The notes under the pieces: model-generated
What the model saw: only the letters and a program-made list of their open reading frames with translations
The model's database searches: none
What the model was told of the DNA's origin: nothing
Source of the DNA: DAIUCA01 sp964613675
Lineage (GTDB): Bacteria > Pseudomonadota > Gammaproteobacteria > Competibacterales > Competibacteraceae
Assembly: GCA_964613675.1 (NCBI GenBank)
Contig: CAZTIH010000004.1
Coordinates: forward strand, 1-49,921
Length of the DNA: 49,921 bases
Direction of reading: 5' to 3'
Translations under genes and position numbers: made by a program
Part shown: positions 16,790-25,100 of the stretch, piece by piece
Layout of the letters: each line of letters begins with the position of its first letter
Position numbering within the stretch: the first letter of the stretch is position 1

Positions 16790-17125
16790 TGAGACGGTTC
16801 CTAGTGGATTTTCACGGTGCAGTCGTTCGACGAAGACTTCAGTTTACTTATGGCAGTGCAGTCGTTCGGCGAGGGATCACAGTTTACTTACTACTTACGG
16901 TCGTTCGGCGAAGACTTCAGTTTACTTATGGTGGTGCAGTCGTTCGGCGAAGACTTCAGTTTACTTATGGCAGTGCAGTCATTCGGCGAAGACTTCAGTT
17001 TACTTACGGCAGTGCAGTCATTCGGCAAAGAACCACCGTTTACTTATGGTGGTGCAGTCGTTCGGCGAAGGATCACAGTTTACTTATGGTGGTGCAGTCG
17101 TTCGACGAAATACCTAGTTTACCGC
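16790..17125. repeat. 39-40-bp tandem repeat, about 8 copies, filling the lipB-lipA gap
   Basis: Units start with GTGCAGTCGTTCG or a variant at 16817, 16856, about 16895 (degenerate), 16934, 16973, 17012, 17052 and 17092. The last runs into the 3' end of lipB. Units are 39 bases (40 for two late copies) and differ by small substitutions. Because 39 is a multiple of three and the unit lacks plus-strand stops, all three plus frames stay open and produce overlapping spurious ORFs of about 110-125 codons. This gap holds no other feature apart from the lipA ribosome site. Confidence 0.95.
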
Positions 17126-17806
17126 GTTGTCCGAAAGACATTCGTTGAGCCGAGTCGCTAACTTCACGCCGAGTTCCGACAGCGACAAAGATAGCCCTAA
17201 ATCACAGAGTTGCGTCATGCGCAATCCCTCGTAACCACAGGGATTAATTCGAGAAAAGGGGTGTAGGTCCATCGCCACATTGACCGCTATTCCGTGATAA
17301 CAGCCCTGTCGCCGCAGCCGTAACCCAATCGAGGCCAATTTTGCATCCCCCACATACACGCCCGGCGCATCACGACGCGCCATCGCCCTCACCTCCTGAG
17401 AGGCCAACCAGTCAATCAACAGCGTTTCGAGCGCACTCACCAACGGTCGAGCCTGAAGTTGTCGTCGTCGCCAATCCAGCAGCAGATACATCACTAGTTG
17501 CCCAGGCCCGTGGTACGTAATTTGGCCCCCGCGATCCGTCGCAATGACGGGAATGTTTCCCGAATCTCGCAAATGTTCGGGCTTACCCTGCATCCCCTGG
17601 GTAAAGACGGGTTCGTGTTCGAGTAACCAAATTTCGTCTGCCGTCGTCGCGTCGCGTTGTTGTGTGAACTGCTGCATCGCGTGATAGATGGGGAGATAGG
17701 GTTGAGGTACCGTGAATTGTCGATACCCCGTAAAGTCGTCCAACAACACAAACGGCGGCCAATCCCTTGGGGTCACGGTTCCTGACCGATAATCTAGGGC
17801 AGTCAT
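17114..17806 (-). CDS. lipB: Octanoyl-[acyl-carrier-protein]-protein octanoyltransferase
   Basis: This LipB of 230 residues transfers octanoate from acyl carrier protein to lipoyl domains, the step before LipA. Family motifs are clear: TQGMQGKPEHL, DRGGQITYHGPGQLVMYLLLD (with the glycine-rich HGPGQ), GDAKLASIGLRLRRQG with the catalytic lysine, and HGIAVNVAMDL. The ATG overlaps the ybeD stop as ATGA. The final codons lie within the edge of the 39-bp repeat array, so the extreme C terminus may be affected by repeat growth. Confidence 0.97.
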   Translation of the reverse strand: MTALDYRSGTVTPRDWPPFVLLDDFTGYRQFTVPQPYLPIYHAMQQFTQQRDATTADEIWLLEHEPVFTQGMQGKPEHLRDSGNIPVIATDRGGQITYHGPGQLVMYLLLDWRRRQLQARPLVSALETLLIDWLASQEVRAMARRDAPGVYVGDAKLASIGLRLRRQGCYHGIAVNVAMDLHPFSRINPCGYEGLRMTQLCDLGLSLSLSELGVKLATRLNECLSDNAVN

Positions 17807-18075
17807 AGCACAAACCGAATCCGTGGATGTTGTGATAATGAACGGTAAATCGCATCGAGTTGACGGCGATTCTCAACCCAAACGGTCGCGCTAATCGCGA
17901 GATATTTGCCATGTTTACTGGGCCGTTCGGTGAGCTGTTGCTCGGTGAGATCGGGGGCATGTTGCTGAATGAGCGTCAACACGAGATGGCGTACACCTTC
18001 GCCTTCCCCGACGGCCTTAATTAAGAAGTCACAGGGATATTCGATGAGACTTTCGTCCTGGGAAACCTCGTTCAC
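17803..18075 (-). CDS. ybeD: YbeD/DUF493-family protein
   Basis: This 90-residue protein of the DUF493 family (E. coli YbeD, 87 residues), a small ACT-like fold of uncertain role, is nearly always placed between dacA and lipB. Conserved stretches are YPCDFLIKAVG, RPSKHGKYLAISATVWVE and DAIYRSLSQHPRIRFVL. I chose the GTG at 18075, which overlaps the dat stop as GTGA and matches the family's length, over an upstream ATG at 18147 that would lie deep inside dat. Its stop overlaps lipB as ATGA. Confidence 0.93.
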   Translation of the reverse strand: MNEVSQDESLIEYPCDFLIKAVGEGEGVRHLVLTLIQQHAPDLTEQQLTERPSKHGKYLAISATVWVENRRQLDAIYRSLSQHPRIRFVL

Positions 18076-18962
18076 AACACGATCCCCGCGCTGGGGCCAC
18101 ATTCGTCGATTTTGCGCTGTTGGTAATGCGTGAATAACGTACGCCAACTCGGCCCAGGCGTTCCCTCCCCAATCTCCAGCCCATCGACCCGCACAATAGG
18201 AACCAACTCCTTGGTCGAACTCAACATCATGAGTTCATCCGCTTGATCGAGGAAATCCTCGGGTAAGGGCCGTTCTTCAAAGGGGATACCGTGTTGCTGG
18301 GCCAGTTCGAGGACAATTAAGCGCGTGATGCCCGATAAAATGTGAGGGGTACAGGGTGGGGTCAGGAGCACGCCGTCTCGAATCAACATGAGATTACCCG
18401 CACTGGTTTCGAGGAGATGGCCGTCGCGCACCATCAACGCATCCTGGGCCCCCGCGACCTGAGCCTCCCGTAACCCCAGGATATTCGCCAGGAGAGACAC
18501 GCTTTTAATGTCACAGCGTTGCCAGCGTGAGTCCGTCACCGTATTCACCGCAATGCCTTCCCGCCACAGCGACAGGTTATGGCGTAACGGAGTGGCCATC
18601 GCAAAGACCGTGGGGGTGATGGTCGGGTCAATCTTATGTTCGCGTTTGGGGGGCGCCCCTCGGGTCACCTGCAAGTACAGTGACAAATCCCCGCCGCCAT
18701 TGTGGGCGATTAGATCGCGAAAGAGCGCTGACCACTCCAGGACACAGGTGAGATGGAGTGCCGCCAAACTGCATTGGAGTCGTTCCAGATGGGGGACTAG
18801 ACCAAAGGGCGTACCTTGGTAAACGGGGATCACTTCGTAAATGCCATCGGCAAATAAAAACCCCCGATCCAGGGGCGAAATTCGGGCGGCAGAAAGGGGT
18901 AACCAGTCCCCATTGAGATAGACGATAGGATCAGTAGGGGTCAAAGCGGATTCAGGATTCAT
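18072..18962 (-). CDS. dat: D-amino acid aminotransferase (class IV PLP enzyme)
   Basis: A class IV pyridoxal-phosphate aminotransferase of 296 residues. YLNGDWLPLSAARISPLDRGFLFADGIYE is the usual N-terminal signature, split here as seen at residues about 13-41; DIKSVSLLANILGLREA carries the PLP lysine, and ETSAGNLMLI and GITR the cofactor-phosphate site. It probably interconverts D-alanine and D-glutamate with 2-oxo acids; branched-chain or aminodeoxychorismate specificity is less likely from the context. Insertion of dat between dacA and ybeD is common in gammaproteobacteria. It starts 54 bases after dacA and overlaps ybeD by four. Confidence 0.9.
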   Translation of the reverse strand: MNPESALTPTDPIVYLNGDWLPLSAARISPLDRGFLFADGIYEVIPVYQGTPFGLVPHLERLQCSLAALHLTCVLEWSALFRDLIAHNGGGDLSLYLQVTRGAPPKREHKIDPTITPTVFAMATPLRHNLSLWREGIAVNTVTDSRWQRCDIKSVSLLANILGLREAQVAGAQDALMVRDGHLLETSAGNLMLIRDGVLLTPPCTPHILSGITRLIVLELAQQHGIPFEERPLPEDFLDQADELMMLSSTKELVPIVRVDGLEIGEGTPGPSWRTLFTHYQQRKIDECGPSAGIVL

Positions 18963-19016
18963 GGGTTTGAGGTCTCATGGACGGCGCCACCCCGTCAAGG
19001 CGGGTACGGCAGATGA

Positions 19017-20174
19017 TTATTCAAACCAACTGTACACCCAACGCAAAGCACCGTCGTAAATTTGCCCGCCCCATCCGGAAACATTGACCGATTGCAGCGC
19101 CACGAGGGGAACTTCGGCAAAGGTTTCCTTACCCAGCGCAATCCTAAGCGAACCATAACGCTCGCCCGCCCGAATGGGGGCATCGAGACTGGACGGCACT
19201 TGAGGAAGGGTCAGGACATCGCCCCCCCGTCCACGAGGTAAGGTTAGGGAAATCGGATGAGTGACCCCCAATGTCACGCGATTCGTCTCCCCAAACCACA
19301 CCCGTGTTTCCGCGATGGGTTGTTGGCTGTCAAATAGTTTACGGGTTTCAAAGTGACGAAATCCGTGATTTAACAGTATTTGCGAGGTTTCAAAGCGACT
19401 TCTCTCGGTTTCCGCTCCAAATACCACCGCAATTAATCTCATGCCGTCTCGAATCGCCGACGAGGCTAAACAGTATCCTGCGGATGAGGTGTGTCCCGTT
19501 TTCACGCCGTCCACCGTAGGGTCAAGCTGTAACAGTTGGTTGCGATTGAGTTGATGAATGTTGTTGTAAGTAAATTCGCGTACCGAATAGCGGGCGTATT
19601 GTTCCGGGTAATCGCGAATGAGCGCCCGAACTAGTAACGCAATATCGCGTACCGTGGTGAGGTGTTCGGGATGAGGTAAGCCCGAAGCGTTCATAAAATT
19701 ACTGTGCCGCAGCCCAATTTCCCCCGCGACTTGATTCATCAACACGGCAAAGGCTTCTTCATTCCCCGCCACGTGTTCTGCGAGGGCCACCGCCGCGTCA
19801 TTGCCTGACTGCACTACCAGTCCCATTAACAAATCATCGACCGCCACCCGCGTCCCCACTTCGATAAACATTCGCGATCCCCTAGTTCGCCACGCTTTTT
19901 CGCTGACAATCGCTTGATCGGTTTCTTTAATATCGTTACGGGAAATAGCGCGATACACCACATAGGCCGTCATGATTTTCGTGATGCTGGCGGGTTCCAT
20001 CGGTTCATCGGGCAGGCTTTCGGCGAGGTTTTGGCCACTGGCAAAGTCCATGAGAATGTAGGCGCGTACCGGCAAACTCGGTGATTCTGGCGCGACTTGG
20101 GCCAATAGCACACTGGGGAGTAGAAGCCAGCAGCCTACCTTGCCAAGCGGTAAAAGCATTTGGATGAATGTCAT
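19017..20174 (-). CDS. dacA: D-alanyl-D-alanine carboxypeptidase (PBP5/6 type)
   Basis: This low-molecular-weight penicillin-binding protein of 385 residues trims the terminal D-alanine from peptidoglycan stem peptides in the periplasm. The three active-site motifs are present: SITK, SGN and KTG (VDGVKTGHT). A signal peptide precedes them, the PBP5 C-terminal beta domain follows, and the tail GALRWVYSWFE is the amphipathic membrane anchor. I chose ATG at 20174, which has GAGG nine bases before it, over a TTG at 20189. It heads the dat-ybeD-lipB-lipA run and follows rlpA closely. Confidence 0.95.
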   Translation of the reverse strand: MTFIQMLLPLGKVGCWLLLPSVLLAQVAPESPSLPVRAYILMDFASGQNLAESLPDEPMEPASITKIMTAYVVYRAISRNDIKETDQAIVSEKAWRTRGSRMFIEVGTRVAVDDLLMGLVVQSGNDAAVALAEHVAGNEEAFAVLMNQVAGEIGLRHSNFMNASGLPHPEHLTTVRDIALLVRALIRDYPEQYARYSVREFTYNNIHQLNRNQLLQLDPTVDGVKTGHTSSAGYCLASSAIRDGMRLIAVVFGAETERSRFETSQILLNHGFRHFETRKLFDSQQPIAETRVWFGETNRVTLGVTHPISLTLPRGRGGDVLTLPQVPSSLDAPIRAGERYGSLRIALGKETFAEVPLVALQSVNVSGWGGQIYDGALRWVYSWFE

Positions 20175-20204
20175 TAAACTAGTCCTCAAATCAATAGAAA
20201 ATGC

Positions 20205-20768
20205 TTAGTGGGGTGCCGTCGCCACGCGCCGATCTTCCGAGGAACGCACCCGCTGTTGGTAAGGCGGTAACGCGACGACTTCTACGGGCACAATACCCTG
20301 ATTCACCATCCCCAGTGCCCGTGCTGCCCCGTAGGACAGGTCAATAATCCGTTCATCGCCCACAAAGGGGCCTCGGTCATTGATCCGTACCACCACCTGT
20401 CGCCCATTTTGGAGATTGGTGACCTGGGCATAAGTCGGGATCGGCAATGAACGGTGGGCCGCGCTGAGATCGTGCATGTCGTAAGGTTGACCGCTGGCCG
20501 TGGGACGCCCGTGAAATCCAGGGCCGTACCACGAGGCAAGTCCCCGTTGGCGATACCCGGCGCTGGTTTCCCACACCGCGTATTCCCGTCCACGAACCCG
20601 ATAGAAGGCCCGATTGCCGCTGCGACTAGGGGGTTCTGGGGGGCGTTGCTCACGAGGCACCGTTTCACGCGAAAATAACGAAATCGACGCAGGTGGGGGG
20701 GGAGCAACCGTGCTACAGGCGGTAAGTCCCACCGCAAAGCACGACGATAAAAGGGCACGCACAACCAT
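20205..20768 (-). CDS. rlpA: Septal ring lytic transglycosylase RlpA family lipoprotein, short form
   Basis: The protein of 187 residues has a lipobox (LTAC), a proline-rich linker, and a double-psi beta-barrel with GLASWYGPGFHGRPTASG and VRINDRGPF. RlpA proteins cleave naked peptidoglycan glycans at septa and sit in the outer membrane. It lacks the C-terminal SPOR domain of the full-length protein, so targeting to septa may differ. Only 30 bases separate it from dacA. It is divergent from the UrtA-like gene, with a palindrome in the shared gap. Confidence 0.9.
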   Translation of the reverse strand: MVVRALLSSCFAVGLTACSTVAPPPPASISLFSRETVPREQRPPEPPSRSGNRAFYRVRGREYAVWETSAGYRQRGLASWYGPGFHGRPTASGQPYDMHDLSAAHRSLPIPTYAQVTNLQNGRQVVVRINDRGPFVGDERIIDLSYGAARALGMVNQGIVPVEVVALPPYQQRVRSSEDRRVATAPH

Positions 20769-20799
20769 AAAACGGTCTCATTTAAGAATGTCAACATAA

Positions 20800-20818
20800 A
20801 TACAACAATATGTTGTAT
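20800..20818. promoter_or_regulatory. Palindrome in the rlpA / urtA-like divergent region
   Basis: ATACAAC and GTTGTAT are a perfect seven-base inverted repeat around AATAT, in AT-rich DNA 32 bases from the rlpA start and 142 bases from the start of the binding-protein gene. Symmetry and position suit an operator; no regulator can be named. Confidence 0.4.
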
Positions 20819-20959
20819 ATTTGCTACATTTTTCAAAAATTCGCACCCCAAACGCCGTTAAGAATGAGTAAACTTTTGTGTGCTCACCCTCCGAATGTTA
20901 GTGAAATTAAAGCGTCGAAATTTTGCTTTCCCCCAATTCTCAAAACAGGCAAATCTTCA

Positions 20960-22222
20960 ATGAAAATTACGCGGCGTCATGCCCTACATCTCGGGGTTGC
21001 CCTTGGTTCCAGCGTGGCTACGGCGACGAGTTATGGGCAAGCGAGAACGGCAAATCCGATTAAAGTCGGCATTCTGCATTCGTTGACGGGCACAATGGCG
21101 GTGAGTGAGCTTCCCGTGGTGGAAGTGACCCGAATGGCCATCGACGAAATCAACCGTCGGGGTGGATTGCTGGAAGGTCGTCTCATTGAACCCGTCATTG
21201 CCGACGGCCAATCCGATGAAACGATATTTGCGGCGGAAGCGCGTCGCTTAATCACTGAAGAAAAGGTGTCGGTGATTTTTGGGTGCTGGACCTCCGCTAG
21301 CCGTAAAGCCGTCAAGCCCGTGATGGAAGAACTCGAACAACTGCTGTTTTACCCTGTGCAGTACGAGGGATTGGAGTCCTCACCGGTCATCATTTATACC
21401 GGGGCGGCGCCCAATCAGCAGATTTTGCCTGCCGTGACCTGGTCATTGGCGAATTTGGGCAATCGGCCGTATTTAGTGGGTTCAGACTATGTGTTTCCTC
21501 GCACGGCCAATGCGCTGATCAAGCATTTTTTAGAGAGTTACAGCGTGTCGTGGTTGGGGGAGGATTACATACGGTTGGGGAGTACGGAGGTCGCGTCCAT
21601 CATCGAACGCATCAAACAAGTTCGGCCTTCGTTCATCCTCAACACCATTAACGGCGATAGCAATGTGGCACTCATGGCTGGGCTACGCGAGGCTGGGCTG
21701 ACGTCTGATGTGTTGCCAACGATGTCGTTTAGTGTGGAAGAAGGGACGTTGGCGTCGATGGATCGACAACTCGTCGCCGGAGACTTTGCCGCGTGGAACT
21801 ACTTCCAAAGCCTCGATTCCTCCGCCAATCGCCAGTTTGTCGCGAACTTCCAACGGCGTTATGGGAATGACCGCGTGTTATCCGATCCGATGGAAGCGGC
21901 GTATATCGGGGTTAATTTGTGGGCACAGGCCGTGACAAGGGCCCGCAGTCTCGAACCCATCGAGGTCATCGGGGGGCTGGATGGACAACAATTCAATGGG
22001 CCAGGGGGACAAATTCGGTTCGATAACGATTCCCAGCACATTTGGAAAACCGTGCGCATCGGGCGAATTCGCGACGATGGTCAATTCGACATTCGTTGGG
22101 ATGCGGGAATGCCCACACGCCCGGAGCCTTATCCAGATTTTCGGAGCCGTGCCGCGTGGGAGACTTTTTTGTCGGATTTATATCGCGGCTGGGGGAATCG
22201 CTGGTCGGCCCCGCCCGCGTAA
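20960..22222 (+). CDS. UrtA/FmdD-like urea or short-amide binding protein (orphan)
   Basis: A type-I periplasmic binding protein of 420 residues. IKVGILHSLTGTMAVSE, FGCWTSASRKAVKPV, LLFYPVQYEG and GAAPNQQILPAVTW are characteristic of urea (UrtA) and short-chain amide receptors. The N terminus TRRHALHLGVALGSSVATA resembles a twin-arginine signal. I chose ATG at 20960 because an upstream frame (from 20810) only adds unrelated residues. No urtBCDE permease or ATPase genes are adjacent, so it may use a remote transporter or act as a sensor in nitrogen control. It converges on nrtCD, and its last codons belong to a duplicated block. Confidence 0.87.
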   Translation: MKITRRHALHLGVALGSSVATATSYGQARTANPIKVGILHSLTGTMAVSELPVVEVTRMAIDEINRRGGLLEGRLIEPVIADGQSDETIFAAEARRLITEEKVSVIFGCWTSASRKAVKPVMEELEQLLFYPVQYEGLESSPVIIYTGAAPNQQILPAVTWSLANLGNRPYLVGSDYVFPRTANALIKHFLESYSVSWLGEDYIRLGSTEVASIIERIKQVRPSFILNTINGDSNVALMAGLREAGLTSDVLPTMSFSVEEGTLASMDRQLVAGDFAAWNYFQSLDSSANRQFVANFQRRYGNDRVLSDPMEAAYIGVNLWAQAVTRARSLEPIEVIGGLDGQQFNGPGGQIRFDNDSQHIWKTVRIGRIRDDGQFDIRWDAGMPTRPEPYPDFRSRAAWETFLSDLYRGWGNRWSAPPA

Positions 22223-22449
22223 CGCTCAATGGTTGTGATCACACGCATATAGAAACGATAAGAGACTTTCGCGTAACGGATAGTAGTCGGGATGGGCGAG
22301 GAGTTGGGCACGGGTTCTGGGGCGAAGTACTACTGGTCGGCCCCGCCCGCGTAACGCTCAATGGTTGTGATCACACGCATATAGAAACGATAAGAGACTT
22401 TCACGTAACGGATAGTAGTCGGGATGGGCGAGAAGTTGGGCACGGGTTC
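22201..22449. repeat. 117-bp direct duplication spanning the urtA-like / nrtCD convergent junction
   Basis: Bases 22201-22317 and 22333-22449 are nearly identical (offset 132). Each copy holds the end of the UrtA-like gene (SAPPA and stop), three bases, then the end of nrtCD on the other strand. Copy one contains the functional UrtA-like stop plus a dead fragment of the nrtCD tail; copy two contains the functional nrtCD tail plus a dead fragment of the urtA-like tail. Differences between the copies are a few single bases. Confidence 0.95.
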
Positions 22450-24058
22450 GAGGACGGGGTAAGGGGATGTCCAAAATTTTGCCAATCTTCGCGTTGGGGC
22501 CGTTGGTCATCATCACGACGCGATCGGCTAACAAAATCGCTTCGTCCACATCGTGGGTGACCAACATCGCCGTCACTTGCGTGCGGGTCCACACCTCCAT
22601 CAACACCTCCTGTAACTCCCAGCGAGTCAGGGCGTCCAGCATCCCGAAGGGTTCGTCGAGGAGCAGCATTTTGGGACTCAACGCAAATGCCCGCGCAATT
22701 CCCACCCGTTGCTTCATTCCATTGGACAGCGCGACCGCTTTTTGATGACGCGCCTCAGCTAATCCCACGCGTTCTAAATAGTGATTCACAATACTGCGTC
22801 GTTCGGCGGGGGAGAGATGGGGATAGACGCGATTGACGCCCAATTCCACATTCTCAAACGCGGTCAGCCACGGATACAGACTAGGGGCCTGAAAGACGAT
22901 GCCGCGATCGGGGCCCGCCGCCTTTACTTCCTTTTCATCCAACACAATCCCGCCATCGGAAATCGCCGTGAGGCCCGCCACCATTGACAGCACCGTCGAT
23001 TTGCCACAGCCCGAGTGCCCAATGACGGCCACAAACTCGCCTTTGCGGATCCGTAAATCAAAGCCATCGACCACGGTCACGGGGCCTTTTTTCGTCGGGT
23101 ACACCTTCTTTACCCGATGAAACTCTACGTAGCGCTCATCGTGGGCGGTTTGTAGCGGGTTACGGGAACGGGTGTTGGGGTGCAAATCGGGGGGGAGTGC
23201 GAACTGGGCGGCGGCGGCCGTAGTCGGGGTGCGCACTTGTCCAATGGTCAATAGGGTGTCGGTAATTTGCTTGCGTAACGCAATAAAAGCAGCATCGTGG
23301 TTCATCGCTTGGCGGTCGCGGGGACGGGAGAGATTCACCGAAAACGCAGGACTCAAGGTCGCTTTGGGGCCAAGGGTCAGCGGAATAATGCGATCGGCCA
23401 TGATAAGTCCTTCGTCCACATCGTTAGTAATCATCACTACCGTCGTGCGCTGTTGCTCCCAAATGCGCAGAATTTCGTCCTGCAATTTGGCACGGGTCAG
23501 GGCGTCGAGGGCAGAGAGGGGTTCGTCGAGGAGGAGGATGTCGGGGTTGAGCGCTAAGGCCCGCGCCACAGCGACCCGTTGCCGCATCCCCCCTGACAAT
23601 TCCGCCGGTTTTTTCTCCAAGGCCGCACCGAGATTGACGAGATTGACATAGCGTTCCACCCACGCCCGTTGTTCGGCACGGGAGAGATGACGATGAACGG
23701 CGTTCACTGCGAGGGCGACGTTGTCCCGAACCGAACACCACGGCAACAGCGAGTAGTTTTGAAACACTACGCCCCGATCGGGTCCAGGCCCCGTGAGCGG
23801 TTGACCGTTTTTCAAGATTTGGCCCTGATCGGGACGCGTTAACCCCGCAATTAAACTCATTAAGGTTGATTTGCCACTTCCGGAGAACCCCACAATCGCC
23901 ACAAATTCCCCCGGTTGAATGGCGAGGTTAATGTCGTGCAACACGGGATGGTCGCCGTAGCGTTTGGAGACTTGGCGCAGTTCGAGGATGGGTTTGATGT
24001 CGAGAGGCACTTGAATGGTTGGGGGGACGGTGGGCGCGAGATGGACGACGGCATTCAT
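22358..24058 (-). CDS. nrtD: Nitrate/nitrite ABC transporter, two fused ATPase domains (NrtC/NrtD-like)
   Basis: The 566-residue protein carries two ABC ATPases of the nitrate/sulfonate/taurine group. Domain one has GFSGSGKS (residues 57-64), LSGGMRQR and LLLDEPLSALD; domain two has GHSGCGKS, LSNGMKQR and LLLDEPFGMLD. Cyanobacteria use separate NrtC and NrtD ATPases, with a NrtA-like domain on NrtC; here two ATPases are joined and no binding domain is present. It powers NrtB-mediated uptake at the inner membrane. ATG at 24058 has GAGGA seven bases upstream and avoids overlap with nrtB, unlike the upstream ATG at 24100. The 3' end is part of a duplicated block. Confidence 0.9.
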   Translation of the reverse strand: MNAVVHLAPTVPPTIQVPLDIKPILELRQVSKRYGDHPVLHDINLAIQPGEFVAIVGFSGSGKSTLMSLIAGLTRPDQGQILKNGQPLTGPGPDRGVVFQNYSLLPWCSVRDNVALAVNAVHRHLSRAEQRAWVERYVNLVNLGAALEKKPAELSGGMRQRVAVARALALNPDILLLDEPLSALDALTRAKLQDEILRIWEQQRTTVVMITNDVDEGLIMADRIIPLTLGPKATLSPAFSVNLSRPRDRQAMNHDAAFIALRKQITDTLLTIGQVRTPTTAAAAQFALPPDLHPNTRSRNPLQTAHDERYVEFHRVKKVYPTKKGPVTVVDGFDLRIRKGEFVAVIGHSGCGKSTVLSMVAGLTAISDGGIVLDEKEVKAAGPDRGIVFQAPSLYPWLTAFENVELGVNRVYPHLSPAERRSIVNHYLERVGLAEARHQKAVALSNGMKQRVGIARAFALSPKMLLLDEPFGMLDALTRWELQEVLMEVWTRTQVTAMLVTHDVDEAILLADRVVMMTNGPNAKIGKILDIPLPRPRTRAQLLAHPDYYPLRESLLSFLYACDHNH

Positions 24059-24068
24059 GGACAATTCC

Positions 24069-25073
24069 TCAGCGACGTTCGTGGGAAACGAGTTTTTCAA
24101 GGGTGAACATTAGGCGGTCGAGGAAAAATCCCACTAAACCAATGACGATGACGGCGACCATAATTCGGCTTAAAGAATCGGAACTACCGTTCTGAAACTC
24201 GTCCCAGACAAATTTTCCGAGACCCGGATTCTGCGCGAGCATTTCCGCCGCAATTAAGACCATCCAACCCACCCCCAGCGACAGTCGTAACCCCGTAAAA
24301 ATCAAAGGCAATGAAGCGGGTAACACGATTTTCCAGATTTGCGTAAACCAGTTCAGCCGTAAAACTTTAGCGACATTCAGCAGATCGCGATCTAGGGAAC
24401 TGACGCCCAATGCCGTGTTAATTAGGGTGGGCCATAGCGAACAGAGCATGACGGTGATGGCCGAGATTAAAAACGACCGCGCAAACCAGCCCTCCGTGGC
24501 GTACACCGCACTTACCACCAGCGTCACGATGGGAAGCCAAGCCAAGGGCGAGACGGGTTTGAAAATCTGAATCAAGGGATTGAGTGCCGCCATCGCCCAA
24601 GGACTCAAGCCGCAGAGAATCCCCAAGGGAATCGCGACCGCACTGGCCAACAGAAAGGCGGTAAAGACCGTTTGTAAACTCGTCAAAATCTGGTCGAAAA
24701 AGGTGGATTGACCGACATAGGGGCGAATGCGCACTTCGGCTTGCGGATTTTCGGCGAGACGCTGGCGATTGCGTTCGACTTGGCGGTCGTAAAAATCGCG
24801 GGCGCGTTGTTGTTCGGCGAGATGGTCGGCGTATAGGCCCTGGGTGGCTTGCCAGACCTGCGCCGGCCCGGGGAGGGTTCCTAAACTCGTGTTGACCTGG
24901 GCGGCCAAGGTGCCCCATAGCCATAAGAACACCAGAATGGAGACTAAGGGGATGAGGATTTGGCGGCTAATTTCTCGGAGCTGAGTGGGAATGTCGTCGC
25001 CCCATGCCAGACGAATTACGGGGGCAAACAGATTTAATCCAACTTTTTCGCAAAAATGGGCGGCGTTTGACAT
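24069..25073 (-). CDS. nrtB: Nitrate ABC transporter permease NrtB
   Basis: A permease of 334 residues. After a first membrane helix (about residues 38-58) comes a hydrophilic loop of some 65 residues, then the binding-protein-dependent permease core of five helices with an EAA-type motif (AAEMLAQNPGLGKFVWDEF). The long charged loop between the first and second helices (residues 60-125) is typical of proteobacterial nitrate permeases. GGAG lies nine bases before the ATG. It is in one operon with nrtA (27 bases upstream) and nrtCD (10 bases downstream). Confidence 0.93.
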   Translation of the reverse strand: MSNAAHFCEKVGLNLFAPVIRLAWGDDIPTQLREISRQILIPLVSILVFLWLWGTLAAQVNTSLGTLPGPAQVWQATQGLYADHLAEQQRARDFYDRQVERNRQRLAENPQAEVRIRPYVGQSTFFDQILTSLQTVFTAFLLASAVAIPLGILCGLSPWAMAALNPLIQIFKPVSPLAWLPIVTLVVSAVYATEGWFARSFLISAITVMLCSLWPTLINTALGVSSLDRDLLNVAKVLRLNWFTQIWKIVLPASLPLIFTGLRLSLGVGWMVLIAAEMLAQNPGLGKFVWDEFQNGSSDSLSRIMVAVIVIGLVGFFLDRLMFTLEKLVSHERR

Positions 25074-25100
25074 GAAAATTTTCTCCTAAGTGACGGGACG

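Noticed and set aside
16768..17161. Three overlapping plus-strand ORFs of over 110 codons between lipA and lipB
   Set aside because: They are created by a 39-base tandem repeat without stops in any plus frame; they overlap each other in different frames and lack ribosome sites.
22358..24058. Separate nrtC and nrtD genes split by a frameshift
   Set aside because: The reading frame is continuous through both ATPase domains, so it is a true fusion.
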